DNA of 64,000 nucleotides. It comes from JBALVT01 sp045110675 (GTDB lineage Bacteria; Pseudomonadota; Gammaproteobacteria; Pseudomonadales; Halieaceae). Positions 27,262 through 35,986 of this stretch are shown here, piece by piece. A program made the position numbers and the translations under genes. The first letter of the stretch is position 1. Every line of letters starts with the position of its first letter. Below the pieces are notes generated by a model, which was given only the letters and a program-made list of their open reading frames with translations, was not told the DNA's origin and searched no databases. The DNA is taken from contig JBGCGJ010000039.1 of NCBI GenBank assembly GCA_045110675.1, forward strand, positions 1 through 64,000, read 5' to 3'.

Positions 27262-28200
27262 TCAAAGCTTGCTGCTTTCGGCAATACCTCTTCTGAGTCG
27301 CGCCCCGGGATGCTCCTCAATCAGGCTCACCGTTCCTCCTTCAACTGCAATTCCAAGTTCGGACCATAGTGCTTCTACTGGCGGTATCGCGCGGCTAGCT
27401 CTCATGGTGTTGAACAAGTCGCTAAAAAGTGTACTTTCGCTAAAGGAGTCCAGTTTCACCACAATTTCCCTAGCGGAGAGGGTTTCATCTCGACAGCAGT
27501 TGTTCAGCTCCCCCAGTACAGTGTCCAGTGTTACATCACCGCCACTCCTTTTGCGCAATTCAACGTCCGCCTTGAGAAAAAACCAGGCACCGCTCCAGTA
27601 AACCCGCATATAGCTTCGATTCTCCCGCATAGTGGGGCTGAGTTCGGCCAGGGTAAGATCGGGGCGACGGTTGTCCAGACCACGCTCAAATCCGGCGTGT
27701 AGTTTTTGCCACAGTGTCCGTTCGTCAATTACACCGGCGCGGACTTGCAGCAGATTTTGATAGTAGCTGGCCAAACCCTCGCTAAACCACATATCCCCCC
27801 AGCCTCGATAGGGGATCAGCAGGTGGCTCAGTTCGTGATAGCTGGTCCAGTTGTTTACCAGGTCCTCTTCACTGGCCATGGCGTCGATATAAAATTTGAC
27901 GGTATCCGGATCACCTCGTGTGACCTGTGCCCAAGGTATGGAATCGTCGCTATTGACACTGATCGGCGATACTTCGATGCGCAAGTTGGAGCGTGGCAAA
28001 CGGCCGTAGACTGAAACAAGCGCAGCCGTGCTGGAATCCAGCCATCGCAAAATATGCTCACTGCGAGCGGCCGAAATCAGAAAGTGCATGTCGACGATGA
28101 TCTGCTGTTCGCCCCGGGGCATTTTGTATTCTTTAGCGAATGCGGTAGAGCAAAGCAGAAGCAGGGGTAATAGGTAGTAAGACTTAACGCGCATAGACAT
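27262..28200 (-). CDS. secreted HExxH metallopeptidase-like protein
   Basis: The signal peptide is KSYYLLPLLLLCSTAFA. The zinc-type motif is SYHELSHLLIP (H-E-L-S-H), followed about 20 residues later by WFSEGLASYYQNLL, in which the Glu is the usual third ligand of gluzincins (M1/M61-like). The C-terminal part (LRKRSGGDVTLDTVLGELNNC) resembles M61 helical domains, without a PDZ. The frame is open to 28371, but ATGs at 28200 and 28194 begin the signal peptide properly. It likely acts in the periplasm on peptides. The family call is at clan level only. Confidence 0.75.
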   Translation of the reverse strand: MSMRVKSYYLLPLLLLCSTAFAKEYKMPRGEQQIIVDMHFLISAARSEHILRWLDSSTAALVSVYGRLPRSNLRIEVSPISVNSDDSIPWAQVTRGDPDTVKFYIDAMASEEDLVNNWTSYHELSHLLIPYRGWGDMWFSEGLASYYQNLLQVRAGVIDERTLWQKLHAGFERGLDNRRPDLTLAELSPTMRENRSYMRVYWSGAWFFLKADVELRKRSGGDVTLDTVLGELNNCCRDETLSAREIVVKLDSFSESTLFSDLFNTMRASRAIPPVEALWSELGIAVEGGTVSLIEEHPGARLRRGIAESSKL

Positions 28201-28312
28201 TCGACTGCGGTGTGGCGATAGAGTTCTTTGGGAAGTGTGATCTTTGACGATACTTACTTCGACAGGGAATGGACGCAGGTCGATGGGTGGCAACCTGCGT
28301 CCCACAGAGGCA

Positions 28313-29077
28313 TTAAATGGTGAGGCCTCCATCGACCACCAAACATTCGCCGTTGGTGTAACTCGCGGCATCCGATACCAGATACAGCACTGCGCCCGCC
28401 ATCTCGTCGGGCTCGGCGTGGCGTTTCATGGGAATGGCCTGCATGGCACCTTTGTAGATCTCCTCATTGCTAAACAAGGCACCCGCGAACGCGGTCTTAG
28501 TGATACCGGGAAGTAGCGCGTTAACCCGTATGCCATGACGCCCGCACTCCTTGGCGAAGGCTTTGGTCATGTTGACTACTGCCGCTTTGGTAATCGAGTA
28601 AATACCCTGAGCCGGTCCGGGCTGTAAGGCATTGACAGAGGCTGTGTTGACGATAGCGCCGCCGCCATTGTCGCGCATCAGGCGGCCCCCTTCGACAGAC
28701 ATAAAGAAATAGCCGCGCACATTCACATCCACTGTTTTGGTATAGGCCGCTAAATCGGTATCCAGAATATCGCCAAAGTAGGGGTTGGTGGCGGCGTTGT
28801 TTACCAGGATATCCAGCTTGCCGTGTGCCGCCTTAATATGGGCGAAGATAGTGGTGATGTTCTCCATATTGCCGACGTGGCAGGGAAAAGCCTCTGCGCT
28901 ACCGCCAGCTGCCACGATGGAATCGGCCACTACCTTGCAGCCATCAATTTTACGGCTGGATACGATCACATGAGCGCCTTGCTCAGCCAGTAATCTGGCA
29001 ATGGATTCTCCTATGCCTCGGCTTGCACCGGTGACCAGTGCGATTTTTCCGGTTAGATCAAATAGCGTTGTACTCAT
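28313..29077 (-). CDS. short-chain dehydrogenase/reductase
   Basis: Classical SDR of 254 residues: cofactor site ALVTGASRGIGESIA, LDILVNNAATNP, and catalytic Ser then Y-S-I-T-K in NTASVNALQPGPAQGIYSITKAAVVNM, with a C-terminal GECLVVDGGLTI. Arg after the second Gly of the cofactor loop and SSR further on favour NADP(H). Its ATG directly abuts the stop codon of the nitronate monooxygenase gene (TAAATG), so translation is probably coupled. The substrate may be a hydroxyacyl-CoA or alcohol. Confidence 0.87.
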   Translation of the reverse strand: MSTTLFDLTGKIALVTGASRGIGESIARLLAEQGAHVIVSSRKIDGCKVVADSIVAAGGSAEAFPCHVGNMENITTIFAHIKAAHGKLDILVNNAATNPYFGDILDTDLAAYTKTVDVNVRGYFFMSVEGGRLMRDNGGGAIVNTASVNALQPGPAQGIYSITKAAVVNMTKAFAKECGRHGIRVNALLPGITKTAFAGALFSNEEIYKGAMQAIPMKRHAEPDEMAGAVLYLVSDAASYTNGECLVVDGGLTI

Positions 29078-30049
29078 TTAAGACATTCCTGTAAGGCGTT
29101 TGTTAATAATGGCGTCGGCTTCGGCCATAATGTCGTCAATCAGTTCTTTGACGGTCGGGACATTGTCGATTAGTCCTGCGACCATGCCGCATGACCAGGC
29201 GCCGGCATCCATATCACCTTCCATCATGATCCTGGGATAGACACCGGCCACTTCCTCAATAATGTCTTCGAACTTGAGATCGGCTCCCAGGGCTTTCTCC
29301 TTCTCGAGCAGTCGCTCAACCGCCGGATTGGTCATCACCCTTTCCGTGTTTCGTAGAGGGCGCATGACCAGCCGAGTATCCAGCTCGCTGGCAGAGACAA
29401 TGGCATCTTTAACGTTTTGGTGTACCGGAGCCTCGGTGGTGGCGATAAAGCGGGTACCCATATTCATTCCTTCGGCACCCATGGCCAGTGCGGCCACCAG
29501 GCTGCGCGCGTCCGCCATACCACCCGATGCGACAAAGGGGATTTCCAGCTCATCGGCGGCGCGAGGTAACAATATAAAATTGGGTATGTCGTCCTCGCCC
29601 GGGTGACCACCGCACTCGAAGCCATCGACCGAAACTGCGTCGCAACCAATCGATTGGGCTTTCAGGGCGTGTCGTACTGCCGTGCACTTGTGAATCACTT
29701 TAATGCCTGCTTCCTTGAGCATCGGCATGTACTTAGCGGGATTGTTCCCCGCGGTTTCCACCACAGTAACGCCGCCGTCGATAATCGTTTGGAACAGGGC
29801 AGGGTAGTCTGGTGGTGTCAGTGTTGGCAGGAAGGTGATATTGACGCCGAAGGGCTTGTCAGTCATCTCGCGGCATCGAGCAATTTCATTGGCGAGTTTT
29901 TCAGGTGTACCTTGTGTCAGTCCGGTGATAATGCCCAGGCCTCCGGCGTTGGACACCGCAGCGGCCAGTTCTGCCAGCCCAACGAAGTGCATGCCGCCCT
30001 GGATGATGGGGTGTTCGATGCCAAGCAATTCAGTGATACGTGTTTTCAT
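29078..30049 (-). CDS. nitronate monooxygenase-family protein (NMO/2-nitropropane dioxygenase)
   Basis: FMN-binding TIM barrel of 323 residues. Landmarks: IIQGGMHFVGLAELAAAVSNAGGLGIITG (N-terminal FMN loop), KPFGVNITFLP, CDAVSVDGFECGGHPGEDDIPN and the phosphate loop VASGGMADARSLVAALAMGAEGMNMGTRF. Family members oxidise nitronates, but many close relatives act as enoyl-CoA or other FMN reductases. A paralogue lies at 43248. It is followed with zero spacing by the SDR gene. Confidence 0.85.
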   Translation of the reverse strand: MKTRITELLGIEHPIIQGGMHFVGLAELAAAVSNAGGLGIITGLTQGTPEKLANEIARCREMTDKPFGVNITFLPTLTPPDYPALFQTIIDGGVTVVETAGNNPAKYMPMLKEAGIKVIHKCTAVRHALKAQSIGCDAVSVDGFECGGHPGEDDIPNFILLPRAADELEIPFVASGGMADARSLVAALAMGAEGMNMGTRFIATTEAPVHQNVKDAIVSASELDTRLVMRPLRNTERVMTNPAVERLLEKEKALGADLKFEDIIEEVAGVYPRIMMEGDMDAGAWSCGMVAGLIDNVPTVKELIDDIMAEADAIINKRLTGMS

Positions 30050-30219
30050 TCTCGTTTCCGGTTTAAATAGTGTGGTTGATGAAGGGTTGATGAAGCGTTG
30101 ATAGAGAAATGGGGCGAGAATTATGGCACTTATTATGACGCAACACTATACTTCCAGAATGTGATGCCATGGCACTGAGTTGACATCGGAATTGTCGAAT
30201 AATAAGAGAGGAAGTCCTC

Positions 30220-32076
30220 ATGAAAAAGGTGATGTTTGTTGGTCTTGTGTTTCTAGCCGCCGCCGCGAATGGTGAACAAAGGCAGTTACTGTGGGGTGAT
30301 ACTCACCTGCACACCACTTACTCTTCAGATGCCTACACCAATAATAATTTGTTGGCGGGGCCAGACGTTGCTTATCGCTATGCGCGAGGTATGCCTGTGG
30401 AACACCCTTATCACCGAGCGCGAGTTCAGATTGATACGCCGCTGGATTTTCTGGTGGTGTCGGATCACGCGGAGTTTCTGGGTCAGATTCGCAATCTCCA
30501 TCGCAATGGCGTCGATACTTCCGACCTGGGTTTTATCGATTCCATAAAAGCCAAGGTCGCCCAGTATTTTCTCAGTGATGCTATTGATTCGGGCGAAGGG
30601 CGCTCCATGTTTGTCTCTGTTTTACCCGACCCCAACATTTCGCCGCGAGATGACGCGGAGGGCGCGTTAATGGAAAACAGCGACCTCAGTTTGCTGCCTA
30701 TGCCTCTCCAGATAGAGGTTGATACCTGGCGCATCGTCACGGAGGCGGCTGAGACGTACAACGAACCCGGTGTGTTCACCGCATTTATCGGCTGGGAGTG
30801 GAGTTCACTACCCGGTGGCGCCAATTTGCACCGAGTAGTCATCAGCGATAGCGACGCCGCGACAGCACAACAGTACGATCCCTTCGGTTCCGATCAAAGT
30901 CCTTTTCCCGAAGACCTGTGGGCTTGGCTAGACGAAACGAGTACATCGACTGGTGCAGAGTTTACCGCCATACCTCACAACTCCAATATCTCCAAGGGCT
31001 ATATGTTTTCGGATCAGAGCCTTAGGGGCGAGCCCATGACCGCCGAATTTGCTCGCTTGCGTACGAAGTGGGAACGCGTCGCTGAAATCACCCAGATAAA
31101 AGGCGATTCAGAAACTCATTCCTTATTGTCTCCCAATGACGAGTTCGCTGATTTTGAAAATTACCCTTTTTATATTCAACGCGAATTCAGTGAATACCAA
31201 CCCGGAAAAGGTGATTTTGTTCGCTCCGCTCTGAAATTGGGCCTGGAGCTGGAAAACAAACTGAGCGTCAACCCGTTTAAGCTGGGCGTGATCGGCTCAA
31301 CAGATTCGCATACTTCACTCTCCTCGGCGGAAGAGGACAACTTTCACGGTAAACTCGCCACGGACTCCATTCCCTCCAACAAGCAAACCCATTTCAGCGA
31401 GGACGGCCGCGGCACGGATGGCTGGCAAATGTCCGCCTCGGGCCTGGCGGCCGTGTGGGCGAAAGACAATACTCGAGAGTCCATTATGGCGGCCCTGCAG
31501 CGCCGAGAAGTCTACGCAACAACAGGGCCGCGTATAGCTGTACAGTTTTTCGCTGGTCCCGATTTTACCGAGGCGGATTTAACAGCGGCGGATCTTCACA
31601 GCCTGGCCGCCAATCGTGGAGTGCCCATGGGAGGGCAGCTAAATCGCAGCGAGGAGTCACCGTCGTTTGTGGTGGTGGTGTCGAAAGATCCCAAGGGTGC
31701 GAATCTGGATCGCGTGCAGATCGTCAAGGGTTGGTTAGACGCCGACGGTCAGTCACAGGAGCAGGTTTACAATGTGGCTTGGTCTGACGACAGGGTGGAA
31801 ACGGTTGACGGAAAACTTCCCGCCGTAGGCAATACGGTGAATCTGAAAACTGGCAAAGTCGATAACTCGATTGGCGCTGCCCAGTTGTCCAGCGTTTGGA
31901 AAGATCCACAGTTTGATTCTAGTCAGGCTGCCTTCTACTACGTGCGTGTTTTGCAAATTCCGACTGCGCGGCACTCTCTTCTGGATGCGCTTGCATTGGG
32001 TCAAGAGCATGCAGCGGAGAAACCCGATACGATTCAAGAACGGGCGTATACCTCTTCTATCTGGTACCAACCCTAG
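30220..32076 (+). CDS. DUF3604 domain protein, exported, full length
   Basis: Signal peptide MKKVMFVGLVFLAAAANG. It then has the PHP-like metal-site block LLWGDTHLHTTYSSDAY (D-x-H-x-H) near the N-terminus, FLVVSDHAEFLG, IGWEWSSLPGGANLHRVV, IPHNSNIS, LGVIGSTDSHTSL and the C-terminal SSIWYQP. It is 618 residues long, so the partial protein at 1-1326 lacks roughly the first 200 residues of this family. Probable metal-dependent phosphoesterase-like hydrolase in the periplasm; substrate unknown. A good GAGGAAG ribosome site precedes the ATG. It is a single gene, followed by two foldback repeats. Confidence 0.85.
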   Translation: MKKVMFVGLVFLAAAANGEQRQLLWGDTHLHTTYSSDAYTNNNLLAGPDVAYRYARGMPVEHPYHRARVQIDTPLDFLVVSDHAEFLGQIRNLHRNGVDTSDLGFIDSIKAKVAQYFLSDAIDSGEGRSMFVSVLPDPNISPRDDAEGALMENSDLSLLPMPLQIEVDTWRIVTEAAETYNEPGVFTAFIGWEWSSLPGGANLHRVVISDSDAATAQQYDPFGSDQSPFPEDLWAWLDETSTSTGAEFTAIPHNSNISKGYMFSDQSLRGEPMTAEFARLRTKWERVAEITQIKGDSETHSLLSPNDEFADFENYPFYIQREFSEYQPGKGDFVRSALKLGLELENKLSVNPFKLGVIGSTDSHTSLSSAEEDNFHGKLATDSIPSNKQTHFSEDGRGTDGWQMSASGLAAVWAKDNTRESIMAALQRREVYATTGPRIAVQFFAGPDFTEADLTAADLHSLAANRGVPMGGQLNRSEESPSFVVVVSKDPKGANLDRVQIVKGWLDADGQSQEQVYNVAWSDDRVETVDGKLPAVGNTVNLKTGKVDNSIGAAQLSSVWKDPQFDSSQAAFYYVRVLQIPTARHSLLDALALGQEHAAEKPDTIQERAYTSSIWYQP

Positions 32077-32124
32077 CTTTTCCGATACTTGAATTGTGAG
32101 ACAGCTCTACGGGCGAAAGTCGGC

Positions 32125-32220
32125 TTAGATTTCTTCTTCTCAAGACCGTCAGCCGCATGGATGCGGCTGCCGAGACCCCATGGATGGGTTCACGTCGTGT
32201 CTTGAGAAGAAGAAATCTAA
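32125..32220. repeat. foldback repeat element, copy 1
   Basis: Outer arms 32125-32146 and 32199-32220 are perfect 22-base inverted repeats. Inside are two small hairpins with ATGGAT tops: CAGCCGCATGGATGCGGCTG (start near 32150) and CCCATGGATGGG. The core matches copy 2 in reverse orientation with paired base changes. It lies between convergent genes and could end transcription in both directions. Confidence 0.85.
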
Positions 32221-32280
32221 ATAGACGCAATGCAACTCTTACAAGTACACGATATTGTGTTTTAAACGAGTTCAGGTCAC

Positions 32281-32392
32281 GCTCAGATGGCCAGTTTAGT
32301 TTTTCAAAACACGCCGTGAATACATCCATGTAGGCTCGGCAGCAGCATCCATGCTGCTGACGGCTTTGAAAAACTAAACTGGCCATCTGAGC
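32281..32392. repeat. foldback repeat element, copy 2 (inverted)
   Basis: Outer arms 32281-32308 and 32365-32392 are perfect 28-base inverted repeats with a sequence unrelated to the arms of copy 1 except next to the core. Read on the minus strand, the core again has two ATGGAT-topped hairpins, CAGCAGCATGGATGCTGCTG and TACATGGATGTA. It sits 60 bases from copy 1 in the opposite orientation. Confidence 0.85.
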
Positions 32393-32490
32393 TCTGCGTT
32401 AACTATCGAAGATCTAAAATAGTCTCCGTTTCGAAGGCGACCAATTCTGTTTATCCTATTCGAATTACGCGCGAGGGCTTTGCTGACCAT

Positions 32491-33684
32491 TCACCAAGGT
32501 GCATTTCCCACCGGATCTTTCAGAATATGCCGCGCAACAACCATGCGGTGAACTTCATCGGGGCCATCGTAAATTCTCGCGAAACGCGCTTCACGGTACA
32601 TGTATTCTAACGGTGTATCACTTGTCACGCCGAGAGCGCCGTGAACCTGAATAGCACGATCAATAACATTGTGCAGCATCCGCGCACCCCAGAATTTAAT
32701 CAGCGAAATCTGAACGCGGGCCTCATCACCCTGGTCCATTAGTTTCGCAGCGTCCAGGGTCATCAGTCGTGCAGCCTGAATTTCCGCCGCAGATTCGGCA
32801 ATATAGCGCTGAATCTCTCCCTTTTCTGCCAGCATGGAGCCGTGCGCATATCGTTTCTTGGAGTACTCGCACATCAGCTCAAAGGCTCGCTGCGCTTGGC
32901 CCAGCCACCGCATACAGTGAAAAATTCTTCCCGGACCCAGGCGCTTTTGTGCAATCGTGAAACCGTGTCCGCGCTCACCCAACAAGTTTTCTTTTGGGAC
33001 GCGAACATCGGTTAATAGCACTTCGCAGTGACCGCCATCCGCATTTCCCATTGTGGGGACCACGCGTTTTATTTCATACCCAGGTGTGTCGGTTGGGACA
33101 ATGATGGAAGAAAACTTTGCGTGCTTGTGCTGGTCCGGCTCGGTTTCACAAAAAACGCTGGTGAAAGCGGCGACGTCTGCTCCTGAGGTAAACCACTTGT
33201 GGCCGTTGATCACCCACTCATCGCCATCCAACACGGCTTTGGTTTGCATGAGTGTCGGGTCGGAGCCCGCGACTTCAGGCTCGGTTAAACCTACTGAGGG
33301 ATAGATGTCGCCATCCACCAAGGGCTTTAACCAGGATTCCTTTTGTGCCTCGTTGCCGTAGCGATGCAGCATGATCGAGTCCTGCATTGAGATCGATCCC
33401 ACGGCTAACTGGCCGTAATGAGATCGGCCGATTACCTCATTCATATGCACGAAGGCCATAAAGGGCAGGCCGCCACCGCCTATTTCAGTGGGGTGTCCCA
33501 GCGCCCAGAGTCCCAGGGATTTTGCTTCGCTTTTTAGAGCATTCATTGCCTCTTCTGCCGCTGCTCCACCGGCGTGCAGGGTCGGTTCAAGCGGTATGAC
33601 TTTGCCGTTGATGAAATCTCTGAAACGCTGTTTTAGCGCCATCACTTCGTCGCTTAGTTCGTGCGTAGCTGCATTGTCTGACAT
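32491..33684 (-). CDS. acyl-CoA dehydrogenase (ACAD10/11-like)
   Basis: A 397-residue FAD acyl-CoA dehydrogenase. Blocks: GLTEPEVAGSDPTLMQTKAVLDGDEWVINGHKWFTSGA (FAD-binding middle domain), GHCEVLLTDVRVPKENLLGERGHGF, LGPGRIFHCMRWLGQAQRAFELMC and the C-terminal IQVHGALGVTSDTPLEYMYREARFARIYDGPDEVHRMVVAR. It is encoded 16 bases behind an aminoglycoside-phosphotransferase-like gene. In animals ACAD10 and ACAD11 fuse these two domains and handle 4-hydroxyacyl-CoAs, the kinase phosphorylating the hydroxyl. The pairing here suggests the same two-step chemistry with separate proteins; that is inference. Confidence 0.9.
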   Translation of the reverse strand: MSDNAATHELSDEVMALKQRFRDFINGKVIPLEPTLHAGGAAAEEAMNALKSEAKSLGLWALGHPTEIGGGGLPFMAFVHMNEVIGRSHYGQLAVGSISMQDSIMLHRYGNEAQKESWLKPLVDGDIYPSVGLTEPEVAGSDPTLMQTKAVLDGDEWVINGHKWFTSGADVAAFTSVFCETEPDQHKHAKFSSIIVPTDTPGYEIKRVVPTMGNADGGHCEVLLTDVRVPKENLLGERGHGFTIAQKRLGPGRIFHCMRWLGQAQRAFELMCEYSKKRYAHGSMLAEKGEIQRYIAESAAEIQAARLMTLDAAKLMDQGDEARVQISLIKFWGARMLHNVIDRAIQVHGALGVTSDTPLEYMYREARFARIYDGPDEVHRMVVARHILKDPVGNAPW

Positions 33685-33700
33685 AGTATTTTCTCGGTGA

Positions 33701-34738
33701 TTAGCTGTTTTGTTGTACCAGGTTCCAACCGCGTTCTGCGGTTGTGCGGGTTAGTTCTCCCATTATTTGCCAGTGGTCTGAACTGGCGTTGCCATCCAGG
33801 CCCCGTTTGTAAACGCCCTGCACGATAGCGGCTGAGCGGAACAGGTTGAAGATAATGTAGAAGGGCCAATTTTCGATACCGTCGCGTCCGGTGACCTTGC
33901 AGTAATACTCAAGTGTCTCCTCTTCACTGAGCAAGCCCATTTTACGGTGCTCTTGTGCGTAGGGAATCTCTCCGTAAAACTCTGAGGCACACATATAGGA
34001 CAAATCGGCGAGGGGATGACCGATTGTTGAAAGTTCCCAATCGAGTATGGCGGCAACTGTTGGCTCTGTGGGATCCACCACACAATTGGGAAGGCGGAAG
34101 TCTCCGTGAATGATGGAGGCTTCGTCGTCATCGGGGATATTGTCGGGCAGCCAGGCCATTAGCGAGTCCATAGCGGGATACTTTTCGGTTTCCGAGGCCA
34201 GGTACTGCCCTGACCAGCGGTGAATTTGGCGAGCGTAGTAGTTGCCCGGTTTGCCAAAATTATCGAGATTCACGCTGGAAATATCGACGCAGTGCAGTGC
34301 GCCCAGAGATTCGAGCATGTTTTTATTCATCGCGGTTCTTTGCGCAGGTTCAAAGTCCGGTAACTTGGTATCGAGCAGCACGCGGCCCTCTACCATTTCC
34401 ATTAGATAAAATGCGGTGCCGATGATGTTCTCATCTTCACAGAGCAAGTGGGCTTGCGGCACAGGTACCGGCGTGTCGTTCAAGGCCGAGATGACACGAA
34501 ACTCTCTATCCACAGCATGTGCCGACTTCAATAGCACTCCCGGTGGTTTTTTCCTCAGAACGTATTTACCCGTGGGAGTGGAAAGTTGAAACGTGGGGTT
34601 TGACTGGCCGCCTTCAAACTGCAGAACCGTCATGGTTGAAAAATCAGCGTCCAGTTCCTGCTGCAGATAGCGTTGTAATGCCACCTGATCAAATTGATGT
34701 TTATCCCGAACGGGAGTTAGTTCGATATCGTTGCTCAT
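33701..34738 (-). CDS. phosphotransferase (APH/ACAD10-11 kinase-like)
   Basis: APH-type kinase fold of 345 residues: QFEGGQSNPTFQLSTPTGKYVLRKKPPG (nucleotide loop and Lys), FYLMEMVEGRVL (hinge), ASIIHGDFRLPNCVVDPTEPTVAAILDWELSTIGHPLADL (catalytic H-G-D-x-R-x(2)-N and metal D-W-E). The HGDFRLPN and DWELSTIGHPLADL blocks are characteristic of the kinase domain of ACAD10/11 rather than antibiotic kinases. It is first in a two-gene unit with the acyl-CoA dehydrogenase. Probable substrate: hydroxyacyl-CoA. Confidence 0.88.
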   Translation of the reverse strand: MSNDIELTPVRDKHQFDQVALQRYLQQELDADFSTMTVLQFEGGQSNPTFQLSTPTGKYVLRKKPPGVLLKSAHAVDREFRVISALNDTPVPVPQAHLLCEDENIIGTAFYLMEMVEGRVLLDTKLPDFEPAQRTAMNKNMLESLGALHCVDISSVNLDNFGKPGNYYARQIHRWSGQYLASETEKYPAMDSLMAWLPDNIPDDDEASIIHGDFRLPNCVVDPTEPTVAAILDWELSTIGHPLADLSYMCASEFYGEIPYAQEHRKMGLLSEEETLEYYCKVTGRDGIENWPFYIIFNLFRSAAIVQGVYKRGLDGNASSDHWQIMGELTRTTAERGWNLVQQNS

Positions 34739-34796
34739 ACTGGCTTGGAGTCCCTGCCCTTAAAAAGGATGATGTTATTTGTGTTCGCGTCGGCGC

Positions 34797-34814
34797 GCCA
34801 GTAAGATCACTGGC
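34797..34814. promoter_or_regulatory. dyad between divergent genes
   Basis: GCCAGT (34797-34802) and ACTGGC (34809-34814) form a perfect 6-base inverted repeat around AAGATC, midway in the 126-base divergent region of the kinase/ACAD operon and the OYE gene. The element CACTGGCCT recurs shortly afterwards as a direct repeat. A regulator site is possible; the arms are short. Confidence 0.3.
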
Positions 34815-34864
34815 CTGTTATCAACCACTGGCCTCCATAAAGGCAATCAACGCGGACGACTACT

Positions 34865-35974
34865 ATGAGTGACAACAACATTCTGTTTCAACCCCTGGAG
34901 CTGGCTAATTTGCAGCTGAAGAACCGAATTGTGATGGCGCCTATGACGCGCAACTTTTCTCCTGAGAATATTCCCAATGAGCAAACCGTCGATTACTACC
35001 GTCGCCGCGCCACCGGCGGTGCGGGACTCATCGTCACCGAGGGAACCTGCGTTGATCACATTGCAGCCAGTGGATATCCGGATGTTCCTTACTTCCACGG
35101 AGAGAAGCGCCTGGCGGGTTGGAAGAAGGTGGTAGAGGCCGTACATGAGGCCGGTGGAAAAATTGCCCCACAGCTCTGGCATTGTGGTGGAATGCGCAAA
35201 GCGGGGGTTATGCCTGAAGGTGATGTTCCCGGTTATACCCCCTCAGGAATGAACGTGCCCGGTAAAGTGGGCCGGCATGTTATGACACAGTCAGATATAG
35301 ATGATGTGGTCCAAGCTTTCGCTAAGGGTGCGGCAAACGCCAAAGCCTTGGGTTTTGACGCTGTTGAGATTCACGGTGCCCACGGCTATTTATTGGACCA
35401 GTTCTTTTGGGCGGGAACCAATATTCGCGAAGATGGCTACGGCGGTTCGTTGGAGAATAGGGGCCGATTCGCTGTTGAAATTATAGCGGCTGCGCGCGCC
35501 GCTGTCGGTCCTGACTTCCCCATTATGTTTCGCTTCTCGCAGTGGAAGCAGCAGGACTATGCCGCTCGCCTGGTGGAGAATCCCGAAGATTTAGAACGTT
35601 TTCTCACCCCTTTGAGCGAAGCCGGTGTGGATGTTTTCCATTGTTCCCAACGCCGCTTCTGGGAACCGGAGTTTGAAGGGAGTGAGCTCAACCTGGCGGG
35701 CTGGACTCAGAAATTAACCGGTAAACCCGCCATCACTGTGGGCAGCGTGGGATTGGATGCTGACTTTATTCCGGTGCCCGGAGAAGCTACTTTCAGGGAA
35801 GCTGAACCGGCCAGTCTTGATGATTTGGAACGTCGAATGAGGGAGCAGGAGTTTGCTTTGGTGGCAGTAGGGCGCGCTATGATCGCCAACCCCGATTGGG
35901 CCAATCTGGTGGCTGAAGATCGTATGGGCGATTTACGTCCTTTTCGCAAAGAAGATCTCGCGACCTTGAACTGA
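34865..35974 (+). CDS. Old Yellow Enzyme-family NADH:flavin oxidoreductase
   Basis: FMN TIM barrel of 369 residues: LFQPLELANLQLKNRIVMAPMTRNFS, IAPQLWHCGGMR, FDAVEIHGAHGYLLDQFFWAGTNIREDGYGGSLENRGRFAVEII and a final LVAVGRAMIANPDWANLV. No iron-sulfur cysteine cluster or C-terminal FAD domain is present, so it is a classical single-domain OYE that reduces activated C=C bonds. The next gene (a 2OG oxygenase) starts 12 bases later, so they are co-transcribed. Confidence 0.9.
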   Translation: MSDNNILFQPLELANLQLKNRIVMAPMTRNFSPENIPNEQTVDYYRRRATGGAGLIVTEGTCVDHIAASGYPDVPYFHGEKRLAGWKKVVEAVHEAGGKIAPQLWHCGGMRKAGVMPEGDVPGYTPSGMNVPGKVGRHVMTQSDIDDVVQAFAKGAANAKALGFDAVEIHGAHGYLLDQFFWAGTNIREDGYGGSLENRGRFAVEIIAAARAAVGPDFPIMFRFSQWKQQDYAARLVENPEDLERFLTPLSEAGVDVFHCSQRRFWEPEFEGSELNLAGWTQKLTGKPAITVGSVGLDADFIPVPGEATFREAEPASLDDLERRMREQEFALVAVGRAMIANPDWANLVAEDRMGDLRPFRKEDLATLN

Positions 35975-35986
35975 TGAGGTAATCCC

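Larger units (their letters stand above)
32077..32490. other. 414-base convergent intergenic region
   Basis: No gene is visible. The region holds the two foldback elements (32125-32220 and 32281-32392), which account for about half of it. The rest shows no convincing reading frame or promoter. Confidence 0.7.

Noticed and set aside
30060..30105. Repeated GTTGATGAAG between the NMO and DUF3604 genes
   Set aside because: Only two imperfect short copies; too little to call an operator or repeat.
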